This document shows, piece by piece, positions 1 to 6,990 of a DNA stretch of 7,557 bases. Under the pieces are notes generated by a model. It saw nothing but the letters and a program-made list of their open reading frames with translations. It was not told the origin of the DNA and did not search any database. The position numbers were made by a program, and so were the translations under genes. The first letter of the stretch is position 1; every line of letters begins with the position of its first letter. Source of the stretch: Nautiliaceae bacterium (GTDB lineage: Bacteria > Campylobacterota > Campylobacteria > Campylobacterales > Nautiliaceae); assembly GCA_027062985.1 (NCBI GenBank), contig JAMOSR010000065.1, forward strand, positions 1 to 7,557, in the 5' to 3' direction.

Positions 1-120
1 AGCCTTAAAGTAGAGCTTTATCATTTCAAAGGAGACAGAAATTATATTCAATATAAGGCTATGATGAACGGAATAAGAATGTTTATAGACTTTAGCCAAC
101 TTTATAGTAAAATTTCATAA
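1..120 (+). CDS. C-terminal fragment of an unrecognised protein
   Basis: An open frame runs from the first base of the window to a TAA at 118-120 and gives 39 residues; the 5' part lies outside the window. The visible tail begins SLKVELYHFKGDRN, continues through an aromatic and methionine-rich stretch (residues about 16-33) and ends LYSKIS. I do not recognise the family. It does not look like the end of thymidylate kinase, the product I would have expected upstream of hisS from what I recall of Campylobacter gene order. Calling it real rests on three points: the frame is open to the window edge, the stop lies 12 bases before hisS in the same orientation, and the composition matches its neighbours. 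It probably heads, or belongs to, the hisS-speA transcription unit. Confidence 0.6.
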   Translation, partial: SLKVELYHFKGDRNYIQYKAMMNGIRMFIDFSQLYSKIS

Positions 121-126
121 AAAAGG
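121..126 (+). promoter_or_regulatory. Shine-Dalgarno site of hisS
   Basis: AAAAGG lies 6 bases before the ATG at 133, in the 12-base gap after the upstream stop codon. It supports ATG 133 over the next in-frame methionine, codon 8. The RGMKDI motif, which sits close to the N-terminus in this family, begins at residue 6 and agrees with that start. Confidence 0.7.
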
Positions 127-132
127 TCCTAT

Positions 133-1296
133 ATGATAAAAGCACTAAGAGGTATGAAAGATATTATTGAAGATAAAAGATTTTTAAAAATATTTGATAC
201 AGCCAGAAAAATAGCTCAAAACTACGGATATGAATATATAGAAACCCCTATTTTGGAAGAAACTTCTCTTTTTAAAAGAAGTGTGGGAGAGAGCAGCGAT
301 ATTGTAAATAAAGAAATGTATCAATTTACCGACAAAGGCGGAAACGATGTCTGTATGCGTCCAGAAGGCACGGCAGGGGTAGTAAGAAGCTTTATAGAGC
401 ACAAATTCGACCGCCAACAAACTCCAAAAAGATTTTGGTATTTCGGCCCTATGTTCAGATATGAAAGACCTCAAAAAGGAAGACTTAGAGAATTTCATCA
501 GTTTGGAGTCGAAAGCTTCGGAGAGGAAAGCGTTTATGAAGACATAAACACAATAGCCTTAGCCGCCGATATTTTTGATGCTCTTAACATAAGTTACACC
601 CTAAAAATAAATTCTTTAGGATGCCCAAAATGTATGCCCAAATATAAAGAAAAACTGATAGAATTTCTAAATTCTCATAAAAAAGAACTGTGTGAAGACT
701 GCCAAAGAAGAATCAATCAAAACCCTATAAGAACACTTGACTGTAAAGTAAAAAGCTGTCAAGAGATACTAAAAGACGCTCCAAAAATTACAGATAATTT
801 ATGTGAATCATGTCAAAAAGATTTTGAAACGTTAAAAAAAGGGCTTGAAAATTTGGATATAAAATATGAAGTGGATAAAAATCTGGTTAGAGGCCTTGAT
901 TATTATACTAAAACCACTTTTGAATTCGTATCAAACGAAATAGGAGCCCAAAGCGCAATTGCAGGTGGCGGAAGATATGACAGACTTGTGGAATTCTTAG
1001 GCGGAAAACCGACGCCGGGCGTGGGATTTGCCATAGGAGTTGAGAGAATTTTGGATTTGGTTAAAACCGAAGATAAAAGAGACGGAATTTATATGGGAGC
1101 TATGACCCCTGAAGCAATTCCTTTTATTCAAAAAAAAGCAAAAGAACTCAGAAAAGAGGAAAAAGTTTTTGTAGAAACAAAACCTAAAAGTCTTAAAGCC
1201 CATTTAAAAGCCGCTGATAAAGGAAATTTCAAAAAAGCGCTGATAGTCGGAGAGGACGAATTAAAAACAGGAAATTTTTTCGAAAAAGAACTCTAA
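133..1296 (+). CDS. hisS: Histidyl-tRNA synthetase (class II), short C-terminus
   Basis: This cytoplasmic enzyme charges tRNA-His with histidine using ATP, normally as a homodimer. The class II and HisRS signatures are clear. They are RGMKDI (residues 6-11), the motif 1 region around IETPILEETSLF (36-47), MRPEGT (75-80), motif 2 with FRYERPQKGRLREFHQFG (108-125, Arg109), the histidine-binding VRGLDYYT (252-259) and GGGRYDRL (278-285), and motif 3 GFAIGVERI (298-306, Arg305). The insertion region carries eight cysteines in four pairs (164/167, 187/190, 204/209, 224/227), a pattern also seen in other bacterial HisRS and suggestive of metal sites. The anticodon-binding domain starts near residue 316 and reaches the family-typical IVGEDELKTG, but stops at residue 387. 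E. coli HisRS has 424 residues, so the final strand segment seems to be missing. speA follows after 9 bases. Identity is near certain; only the short end is unusual. Confidence 0.97.
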   Translation: MIKALRGMKDIIEDKRFLKIFDTARKIAQNYGYEYIETPILEETSLFKRSVGESSDIVNKEMYQFTDKGGNDVCMRPEGTAGVVRSFIEHKFDRQQTPKRFWYFGPMFRYERPQKGRLREFHQFGVESFGEESVYEDINTIALAADIFDALNISYTLKINSLGCPKCMPKYKEKLIEFLNSHKKELCEDCQRRINQNPIRTLDCKVKSCQEILKDAPKITDNLCESCQKDFETLKKGLENLDIKYEVDKNLVRGLDYYTKTTFEFVSNEIGAQSAIAGGGRYDRLVEFLGGKPTPGVGFAIGVERILDLVKTEDKRDGIYMGAMTPEAIPFIQKKAKELRKEEKVFVETKPKSLKAHLKAADKGNFKKALIVGEDELKTGNFFEKEL

Positions 1297-1299
1297 AGG
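1295..1299 (+). promoter_or_regulatory. Shine-Dalgarno site of speA overlapping the hisS stop
   Basis: AAAGG shares two bases with the hisS TAA (1294-1296) and lies 6 bases before the speA ATG at 1306. This spacing matches the sites of hisS, cheA and cheW in this window. A ribosome terminating on hisS would cover the site, so coupled translation is likely. Confidence 0.6.
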
Positions 1300-1305
1300 C
1301 GGACA

Positions 1306-3135
1306 ATGAACTATGGAATAGACATTTGGGGAGCCAACAATTTTTTTATTGAAAACGGAAAACTTAAAATAAATTACGGAAATCAACCGGCCTTAATTGA
1401 TATAGTAAAAGAGATAGAAGAAAAAGGATTTCAAGGGCCTATCCTTCTTAGATTTCCCCATCTTATCAGAAAACAGATAAACTCTCTTTACAATTCTTTT
1501 AATAAGGCTATTAAAGAATTCGATTATAAAGGAAATTTTAAAGCCGTATTCCCTCTAAAAGTAAATCAGTTTCCCACTTTCGTAAAACCTCTTATTAAAA
1601 TCGCCAAAAAATACAATTACGGACTTGAAGCCGGAAGTAAAGCGGAACTTATTTTGGCTATGACATATAATAACAAAAACGCTCCTATAACCATAAACGG
1701 ATTTAAAGACAAAGATATGATTCGTCTGGCTTTTATAGCCGGATTTATGGGATATAACGTAACTATTACCATTGAAGGACTAAACGAACTTAATTCCATT
1801 ATAGAAGTCAGCCGGGAATACGACTCTATGCCCGTAAATATAGGAATTAGAATCCGCCTTCACACTTCAGGTGTGGGAATATGGGCAAAAAGCGGAGGCA
1901 TCGAGAGTAAATTCGGACTTAGTTCAACAGAAATAATAGAAGCCGTGGATATCCTCAAAAAAGAAAATATTTTAAATAAATTAAAAATGATTCATTTTCA
2001 TATCGGAAGTCAGATAAACGATATTTCACCCCTAAAAAAAGCTATAAGGGAATCGGGTAATATTTACGCAGACCTTAGAAAAATGGGAGCTAAAAACTTA
2101 ACGGCTATTAATATAGGAGGAGGTCTTGCCATTGAATATTCCCAATGGGATGATAAAAGAGATAAAAACTATTCTATTGAAGAGTTCAGTAACGACGTAG
2201 TATATCTTTTAAAAGAAATTTCAAATAAAAAAAACGTCCCTATGCCTGATATTTTTACCGAAAGCGGACGGTTTATAGCATCCCCTTCAACAGTATTGGT
2301 AGCTCCGGTAATAGAACTTTTTTCACAGGAATATACGGAAAAAGCCCTAAAATTTAAAGAAAAAAACCCTGATTTAGTCGAAGAATTATACGATTTATAT
2401 AAAAGTATAAACGAAAATAATTATATAGAGTATTTCCATGACGCACTTGACCATTTCGAAAGTCTGCTAACTCTTTTTGATTTGGGATTTATTGATTTAA
2501 TAGACAGAAGCAACAGCGAAATACTCGTAAACCTTATAATAAAAAGAGCTATCACTTATGCAACTCTTAAAGGTTTTAAAAATAAAGACTTAAAATCAAT
2601 TAATGAAAAATTTCAGGAAAAATATTTAGCAAACTTCTCCATTTTCCAAAGTTTACCCGATTTTTGGGGTCTTGGGCAGAGATTCCCAATTATGCCTCTT
2701 ACAAAATTAAACATAACTCCCAATAGAAGCGCGACTATATGGGATATAACCTGTGATAGCGACGGTGAAATACCTTTTAGCAAAGAGTATCCCATTTATC
2801 TTCATGATGTTGATTTAGATAAAGAAGATTATTATCTGGGATTTTTCCTCGTAGGTGCATATCAGGAAATTCTTGGAATGAAACATAATCTTTTCAGTTA
2901 TACAAATGAAGCAATAGTTAATTTTGATGCTGAAGGTAATTATGAAATAGAATTTTTAGAACCCACCCAAAAAATAAGAGAAATTTTAATAGACCTAGAC
3001 TATGATATAGACGAAATAGAAAGACTTCTAAAAAACAATATAGAAAATGCTATAAAAGATGAAGAAGAGAGAAAAGAAATTTTAGGAGAACTTTTCCTTC
3101 TCCTTAACGATATGGTTTACCTGAAAAACGACTGA
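1306..3135 (+). CDS. speA: Biosynthetic arginine decarboxylase (PLP fold-III)
   Basis: This enzyme converts arginine to agmatine and CO2, the first step of the agmatine route to putrescine and spermidine-type polyamines. At 609 residues it is somewhat shorter than E. coli SpeA (658). The alanine-racemase-like barrel contains the PLP lysine in FKAVFPLKVNQ (Lys85), GLEAGSKAEL (106-115), HFHIGSQI (230-237), the phosphate-binding NIGGGLAIEY (269-278) and ESGRFIASPS (319-328). The C-terminal beta domain carries WGLGQRFPIMPL (454-465) and ITCDSDGEIP (481-490), where Cys483 corresponds to the catalytic cysteine contributed across the dimer interface. No signal peptide is visible, so a cytoplasmic location is likely. 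It is co-directional with hisS, 9 bases downstream. Its TGA stop directly abuts the stop codon of the opposing cheW, so its last codons double as the sequence just past the cheW stop. Ornithine or diaminopimelate decarboxylase is ruled out by the length and the SpeA-type C-terminal motifs. Confidence 0.96.
   Translation: MNYGIDIWGANNFFIENGKLKINYGNQPALIDIVKEIEEKGFQGPILLRFPHLIRKQINSLYNSFNKAIKEFDYKGNFKAVFPLKVNQFPTFVKPLIKIAKKYNYGLEAGSKAELILAMTYNNKNAPITINGFKDKDMIRLAFIAGFMGYNVTITIEGLNELNSIIEVSREYDSMPVNIGIRIRLHTSGVGIWAKSGGIESKFGLSSTEIIEAVDILKKENILNKLKMIHFHIGSQINDISPLKKAIRESGNIYADLRKMGAKNLTAINIGGGLAIEYSQWDDKRDKNYSIEEFSNDVVYLLKEISNKKNVPMPDIFTESGRFIASPSTVLVAPVIELFSQEYTEKALKFKEKNPDLVEELYDLYKSINENNYIEYFHDALDHFESLLTLFDLGFIDLIDRSNSEILVNLIIKRAITYATLKGFKNKDLKSINEKFQEKYLANFSIFQSLPDFWGLGQRFPIMPLTKLNITPNRSATIWDITCDSDGEIPFSKEYPIYLHDVDLDKEDYYLGFFLVGAYQEILGMKHNLFSYTNEAIVNFDAEGNYEIEFLEPTQKIREILIDLDYDIDEIERLLKNNIENAIKDEEERKEILGELFLLLNDMVYLKND
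3084..3104 (-). terminator. Inverted repeat inside speA, candidate end of the che operon
   Basis: AGGAGAA (3084-3090) and TTCTCCT (3098-3104) form a perfect 7-bp stem with a 7-base loop. Read on the minus strand, the hairpin starts 31 bases past the cheW stop and is followed by AAAATTTCTTTTC, a weak U-rich tail. It lies wholly in speA coding sequence (codons for LGELFLLL), so purine-rich Glu and Gly codons facing Leu codons could create it by chance. It is a tentative rho-independent terminator for the minus-strand operon. Confidence 0.3.
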
Positions 3136-3147
3136 CTATTTTTCAGG
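3120..3147. terminator. Perfect inverted repeat spanning the speA and cheW stops
   Basis: CCTGAAAAA (3120-3128) and TTTTTCAGG (3139-3147) are perfect 9-bp complements around a 10-base loop. The loop holds both stop codons, speA TGA (3133-3135) and cheW TAG (3138-3136). On the plus strand the hairpin is followed by a T-rich stretch, 3151-3170, so it could end the hisS-speA transcript. On the minus strand no T-run follows. The arms encode the last residues of each protein. No hairpin energy could be calculated here, and five of the nine pairs are A-T. Confidence 0.45.
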
Positions 3148-3645
3148 AACTATTTCTTCTCTTTTTATTAAATTATCCACTTTCAAAATAGTAATAATTC
3201 TTCCATCGTCAAGCCTACCTACTCCTTCTATAATATCATCTTCATTTGAATAAGTATCAGGAGGAGGCAAAATATTTTTTTTAGGAATTCTAATAGCGGA
3301 AGTTAATCTGTCTATAACAAAAGCCACATCTTCACCTTTTATTTTCATAACAATAAATCTTGTGTTTTCATCAATATCGGCAGCAGGTACTTTAAATTTC
3401 TTTCTTAAGTCTATTAAAGGAAGAACATTACCTCTTAAGTTAAATACCCCTAAAACATAATCCGGCACAAAAGGCACCCTTGTCCATTCTATAGGTTTTA
3501 TAATTTCCTGAATAGAGAGAATAGGAACGGCAAATTCCTCTTCTCCTACTACAAATCCTACAAGTTGAACAATTTCTTCCGTTTGTTTTTCCTGAGGTTC
3601 CGTTAATGCTTTTTGCTGTTGTTTTACAATATCACCAAGTCCCAT
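3136..3645 (-). CDS. cheW: CheW chemotaxis adaptor protein
   Basis: CheW bridges CheA and the cytoplasmic tips of chemoreceptors in the membrane-associated array. The 169-residue product is a single CheW-like (SH3-type) domain from about residue 25 to 160. Its signatures are VQLVGFVVGEEEFAVPI (26-42), PDYVLGVFNLRGNVLPLIDLR (61-81, with Arg71 in the conserved NLRG turn that contacts the receptor and kinase), FVIDRL (109-114) and the closing GVGRLDDGRIITILKVDNL. The first 20 or so residues form a polar, Gln- and Glu-rich extension before the domain. The ATG is supported by an AAGGA site 6 bases upstream. It is the last gene of the minus-strand operon, 9 bases after cheA, and its TAG stop touches the speA stop. 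The same cheV-cheA-cheW order is known from Campylobacter jejuni and Helicobacter pylori. Confidence 0.96.
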   Translation of the reverse strand: MGLGDIVKQQQKALTEPQEKQTEEIVQLVGFVVGEEEFAVPILSIQEIIKPIEWTRVPFVPDYVLGVFNLRGNVLPLIDLRKKFKVPAADIDENTRFIVMKIKGEDVAFVIDRLTSAIRIPKKNILPPPDTYSNEDDIIEGVGRLDDGRIITILKVDNLIKREEIVPEK

Positions 3646-3651
3646 TTTTTA

Positions 3652-3656
3652 TCCTT
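3652..3656 (-). promoter_or_regulatory. Shine-Dalgarno site of cheW overlapping the cheA stop
   Basis: On the minus strand AAGGA shares bases with the cheA TAA (3657-3655) and lies 6 bases before the cheW ATG (3645-3643). It fixes the cheW start and suggests that ribosomes ending cheA pass directly to cheW. Confidence 0.65.
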
Positions 3657-6009
3657 ATAAACCTAAATTTCTTCTAACTACGTTTTGTAAATATTCTTTT
3701 GTGTAAGGTTTTGTAATATATTCATTCATACCCACTTCAACACCTCTTACCCTATCGGCTTTTGTAGCCCTACTAGTTACGGCAATTAAAGGAAGTTTTC
3801 TGAATTTATTATATTTTCTAATCTCCTGTGCTAGTGTATATCCGTCCATTCGAGGCATTTCAATATCTATAAGCATAGCGTCAACATCATTTTGCTTTAA
3901 TAAATTTAAAGCTTCAATACCATCTTTAGCTTCAACTATCTGAACTCCTAAAGGCTCAAGGGCCTGTCTCATAATTTTTCTGTCCATCGCACTGTCATCA
4001 ACTATCATAACAACATAATCTTCAGGTTTTTCTTTTTTCTTTTTAGCTTCTTTTAACGAATCGGTTACAAGTTTTTTATTATGAGTTTCTTTTGCAAGTT
4101 TCATCAGACTTGCAACATCTACTATAAGGGTTACACGACCGTCTCCTCTAATAGTGGCTCCGGCAATTCCCGGAAGACCTTTTAAAAATTCTCCCAAAGA
4201 TTTAATAACTATCTCTTCCTGTCCTATAAATCTATCGACTATAAGCCCTATTTTGGTAGCTCCAAGCCCCAAAATAACTACATAAAGATATTTTTCAGGC
4301 TCAAGTATTTTTTCTATTTCAAAAACATCCGCCATATTAACCAGAGGCAGAACCTCATCTCTTAATTTAAGTACGCTTTTACCTTCAATAGTATAAATAT
4401 CCTCTTCTACAATTCTTACGGTTTCTATTACGTTTGATAAAGGCACCGCAAATAAATCCTCTTGAGAAGCCACTAAAAGAGCCTGAATAATGGCCAGTGT
4501 TAAAGGAATTTTTAACTTAAATGTCGTACCTTTTCCAGGGACCGAATCAACCTCGATAATACCGTTTAGTTTTTCAATATTCGTTTTAACAACGTCCATT
4601 CCCACACCGCGCCCGGAAACACTTGTAACCTTTTCGGCAGTTGAAAACCCTGGTTTGAAAATAAGCATAAACGCTTCTTTATCACTCATATTTTCGGCTT
4701 CCTGAGGAGTAATAATGCCTTTTTCTATAGCTTTTTTCTTAATAGCCTCAGGGTCAATTCCACGACCGTCGTCTTTTATTTCAATAACTATCATATTTCC
4801 TTCATTATACGCCCTAAGCCAAATAGTCCCCTCTTCAGGTTTTCCTTTTGCTTTTCTCTCTTCAGGAGGTTCAATACCATGGTCAATTGCGTTTCTAATC
4901 ATATGAACAAGAGGGTCACCTATTTCTTCAATAATAGATTTATCAAGTTCAGTATCTTCACCTTCTATAATTAACCTTACTTTTTTACCAAGTTCCCTCG
5001 CAAGGTCTCTTACCAAACGAGGAAATTTATTAAATACTTTCCCTATAGGAAGCATTCTTATTTTCATCACGGCTATTTGAAGGTCTGTTGTTACAATAGA
5101 AATACTAGAAACAACCTGATTAAGTTCTTCTAAGAATTTTTCTCCCTCATATCTCTCTTCTACATCGTTATATATCTTTATCAGCCTGTTTTTAGCAAGA
5201 ACCAGCTCCCCGATTAAGTTCATAAGCTGGTCAAGCCTTTTAACGTCAACCCTGATAGTCTGTTCTTTAGCATTAATTAACTGTTTCTTAACTTTTTGTT
5301 TTGCCTCTTCTTTTGATACAGGTTTTGTTTCAGCGGCTTTTGCCACTTCTTTTTTATCTGCCGGAGTAACTTCTTTTTTCTCTTCTTTTTCCTCTTTTTT
5401 TTCTTCTTCTTCTTTTTTTTCTTCTTTTTCTTCCTCTTCAGGAGGCGTATTTATATCTTCCACAAGCCTCTCAAGTACCGCATCAAGCTCTTCGGGAGAG
5501 AGTTGAGAAACATCTATATCATCTATATTGTCAACCGTTATTTCATCAAGATTTAAATTACCTATTTTTTTAGACTCTTTTTTTTCTTCCTTTTCTTCCG
5601 AAGAACTACCAACTCCCTCACCGTTCACTATCGCATCAAGTTTTTTTACTATAGGTTCGATATCAACCTCAGGGGCCTCATCGTTTCCATTATCTCTTAT
5701 ATATTCCAAAATTGCTTTCATAGCATCAACAGACTCAAGAATTACGTCCATAATTTCCGGCGTTATTCTAAGCTCACCTTTTCTCGCCTTATCCAATACG
5801 GCTTCCATATGATGAGTAAGACGGGTAAGCTTATCGAAGTTTAAGAAACTCCCACTTCCTTTAATAGTATGAGCAACCCTAAATATTTTATTTACCAAAT
5901 CCAAATCATCAGGATTATTTTCAAGCTCTATCAGGTCCTGGTCCATTTCTTCTATCATTTCAAATGCTTCAACTAAGAAGTCTTCCAATAATTCCATCAT
6001 ATCATCCAT
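3655..6009 (-). CDS. cheA: CheA histidine kinase with C-terminal receiver domain
   Basis: This is the receptor-controlled kinase that autophosphorylates on a histidine and passes phosphate to response regulators controlling the flagellar motor. The order of domains in its 784 residues is: P1/Hpt 1-130 with AHTIKGSG (phospho-His47); a charged linker about 134-250; P3 dimerisation from TIRVDVKRLDQLMNLIGELV (251-270); P4 ATPase with the N box HMIRNAIDHG (369-378), G1 DDGRG (413-417), the F box FKPGFS (451-456) and G2 GRGVGMD (466-472); P5 CheW-like 500-640; receiver 673-784. The receiver has an intact acidic pair (Asp671-Asp672, just at its start), acceptor Asp715 in IDIEMPRMDG, Thr745 and Lys767. 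No P2 domain is recognisable: the linker is low-complexity E/K plus a short segment, LSPEELDAVLERL. CheA with a fused receiver is typical of Campylobacterota (called CheAY in Helicobacter pylori). The start follows the cheV stop by 3 bases and has a good Shine-Dalgarno site. Confidence 0.97.
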   Translation of the reverse strand: MDDMMELLEDFLVEAFEMIEEMDQDLIELENNPDDLDLVNKIFRVAHTIKGSGSFLNFDKLTRLTHHMEAVLDKARKGELRITPEIMDVILESVDAMKAILEYIRDNGNDEAPEVDIEPIVKKLDAIVNGEGVGSSSEEKEEKKESKKIGNLNLDEITVDNIDDIDVSQLSPEELDAVLERLVEDINTPPEEEEKEEKKEEEEKKEEKEEKKEVTPADKKEVAKAAETKPVSKEEAKQKVKKQLINAKEQTIRVDVKRLDQLMNLIGELVLAKNRLIKIYNDVEERYEGEKFLEELNQVVSSISIVTTDLQIAVMKIRMLPIGKVFNKFPRLVRDLARELGKKVRLIIEGEDTELDKSIIEEIGDPLVHMIRNAIDHGIEPPEERKAKGKPEEGTIWLRAYNEGNMIVIEIKDDGRGIDPEAIKKKAIEKGIITPQEAENMSDKEAFMLIFKPGFSTAEKVTSVSGRGVGMDVVKTNIEKLNGIIEVDSVPGKGTTFKLKIPLTLAIIQALLVASQEDLFAVPLSNVIETVRIVEEDIYTIEGKSVLKLRDEVLPLVNMADVFEIEKILEPEKYLYVVILGLGATKIGLIVDRFIGQEEIVIKSLGEFLKGLPGIAGATIRGDGRVTLIVDVASLMKLAKETHNKKLVTDSLKEAKKKKEKPEDYVVMIVDDSAMDRKIMRQALEPLGVQIVEAKDGIEALNLLKQNDVDAMLIDIEMPRMDGYTLAQEIRKYNKFRKLPLIAVTSRATKADRVRGVEVGMNEYITKPYTKEYLQNVVRRNLGL
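5371..5439. repeat. 69-base pure pyrimidine tract (polypurine in the cheA mRNA)
   Basis: Every base from 5371 to 5439 on the plus strand is C or T, built from TTC and TTT triplets. It encodes the E/K low-complexity linker of CheA (about residues 191-213). It contains two runs of eight T (5395-5402 and 5413-5420), which are A8 in the message. Slipped-strand mispairing could change the linker length by whole triplets or shift the frame. It is seen directly; any function is unknown. Confidence 0.85.
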
Positions 6010-6012
6010 CGA

Positions 6013-6990
6013 TTACCCTTTATTTTCGATTTCTTTTTCTTTTTTTTGACTTTTTAAAACTTCAACGATTTTTTCATAAAATTTTTCAGGATTAAATTTA
6101 ACAAGATATCCTTCAGCTCCTACTTCCTTACCTCTTATATCACTAAACGCATCGGAAATTGAAGAACTGAATACAAGAGGAATATCTTTAAATCTCTTAT
6201 CCTGATGAATTCTTGCAGCCATATGATATCCGTCCATTTTAGGCATTTCTATATCACTCAAAATAAGTTTTAATTTATCTTTCAAAGATTCCCCGTAAAC
6301 AGTATAAAGTTCTTCTAGTTTTTGAAGTCCCTCTTCTCCGTTTGTAGCTTCTATTACATCAAAGCCCATTTTTTCAAGAGCCTCTTTTTCTATTCTTCTA
6401 GCAGTCGGCGAATCGTCAACAAGAAGAACTATTCCACTGAACTTTTCAAGTTTTCCTTCGTCTATATCAAGATTACTTTCAAAGAATCCCATCTCTTCAA
6501 CTATACTCTCAAGGTCTAATATAAGCAGTATTTCCCCGTTTTCTATTCTTGTAATTCCTGTTATTTTACTTCTGTCAAGTTTACCTTGAGCGGCACTGAA
6601 TGTTGCCGGTTCTATATCGGCCCAAGAAATTCTTCTTATCCTTTTTGCGTCATGAACTATAAAACCTATAAGAATATTATTAAACTCGGTAATTATTACT
6701 CTTTTTTTGATAGGAGCTTCATCCTCACTAGGAACTTCTATCCCCATCCACTTTGCCAAATCCACAACAGGAACCACAACCCCCCTTAAATCAAAAATAC
6801 CTTCTATATAATCTTCGCTTCCGGGCAGTTCTGTAAGTTCTGGCATTTTAATAATTTCCCTAACTTTTGCAACATTAATTCCATAAATCCCTTCATAAAT
6901 ACTACCATCAGGTTCTTTTTTAAACAGCCTAAAATCTACTAGTTCAAGTTCGTTTGAGCCTACTTTTAAGTTTTTATCTTCTACCGCCAT
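6013..6990 (-). CDS. cheV: CheV chemotaxis protein (CheW domain plus receiver)
   Basis: CheV is an adaptor that joins receptors to CheA and can be phosphorylated, giving a role in adaptation or as a phosphate sink. Its 325 residues split into a CheW-like half (about 12-170) and a receiver (about 185-315). The first half has GIYGINVAKVREII (35-48), LPGSEDYIEGIFDLRGVVVPVVDL (55-78, Arg69 in the LRG turn) and GITRIENGEILLILDLE (145-161). The receiver has the acidic pair Asp192-Asp193 in LLVDDSPTARR, acceptor Asp246 in SDIEMPKMDGYHMA, Ser275 in the threonine/serine position and Lys298 in GYLVKFNP. The LVKF form in place of the usual Lys-Pro is, as I recall, common in CheV. All phosphorylation residues are present. 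The ATG at 6990 lies inside the end of the phosphoesterase gene, a 17-base overlap, and has AAAGGA 8 bases upstream. The tail is a K/E-rich extension that contains the cheA ribosome site. Adaptor and receptor specificity cannot be told from sequence alone. Confidence 0.95.
   Translation of the reverse strand: MAVEDKNLKVGSNELELVDFRLFKKEPDGSIYEGIYGINVAKVREIIKMPELTELPGSEDYIEGIFDLRGVVVPVVDLAKWMGIEVPSEDEAPIKKRVIITEFNNILIGFIVHDAKRIRRISWADIEPATFSAAQGKLDRSKITGITRIENGEILLILDLESIVEEMGFFESNLDIDEGKLEKFSGIVLLVDDSPTARRIEKEALEKMGFDVIEATNGEEGLQKLEELYTVYGESLKDKLKLILSDIEMPKMDGYHMAARIHQDKRFKDIPLVFSSSISDAFSDIRGKEVGAEGYLVKFNPEKFYEKIVEVLKSQKKEKEIENKG
6016..6021 (-). promoter_or_regulatory. Shine-Dalgarno site of cheA inside the cheV tail
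   Basis: On the minus strand AAAGGG forms the last two sense codons of cheV (Lys-Gly), directly before its TAA, and lies 6 bases from the cheA ATG at 6009. It selects this ATG over the in-frame ATGs at codons 4 and 5. Confidence 0.7.

Noticed and set aside
184..498. Minus-strand open frame of 104 codons opposite hisS
   Set aside because: It lies wholly inside the well-conserved hisS gene, its translation is Phe/Ser-rich with no recognisable domain, and it has no neighbouring partner. It is a shadow frame.
1271..1310. Frameshift at the end of hisS
   Set aside because: Neither alternative frame gives a family-like continuation, and a good speA ribosome site overlaps the existing stop. The short end is reported as a finding, not as a broken gene.
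3655..4000. A separate cheY gene fused or adjacent to cheA
   Set aside because: The receiver is in the same uninterrupted frame as the kinase, with no stop or internal ribosome site seen between them, so it is a domain of CheA.
5528..5812. Plus-strand open frame of 94 codons opposite cheA
   Set aside because: Its Ser/Phe-rich translation is the complement of Glu/Lys/Asp codons in the CheA Hpt and linker region, so it is a shadow frame.
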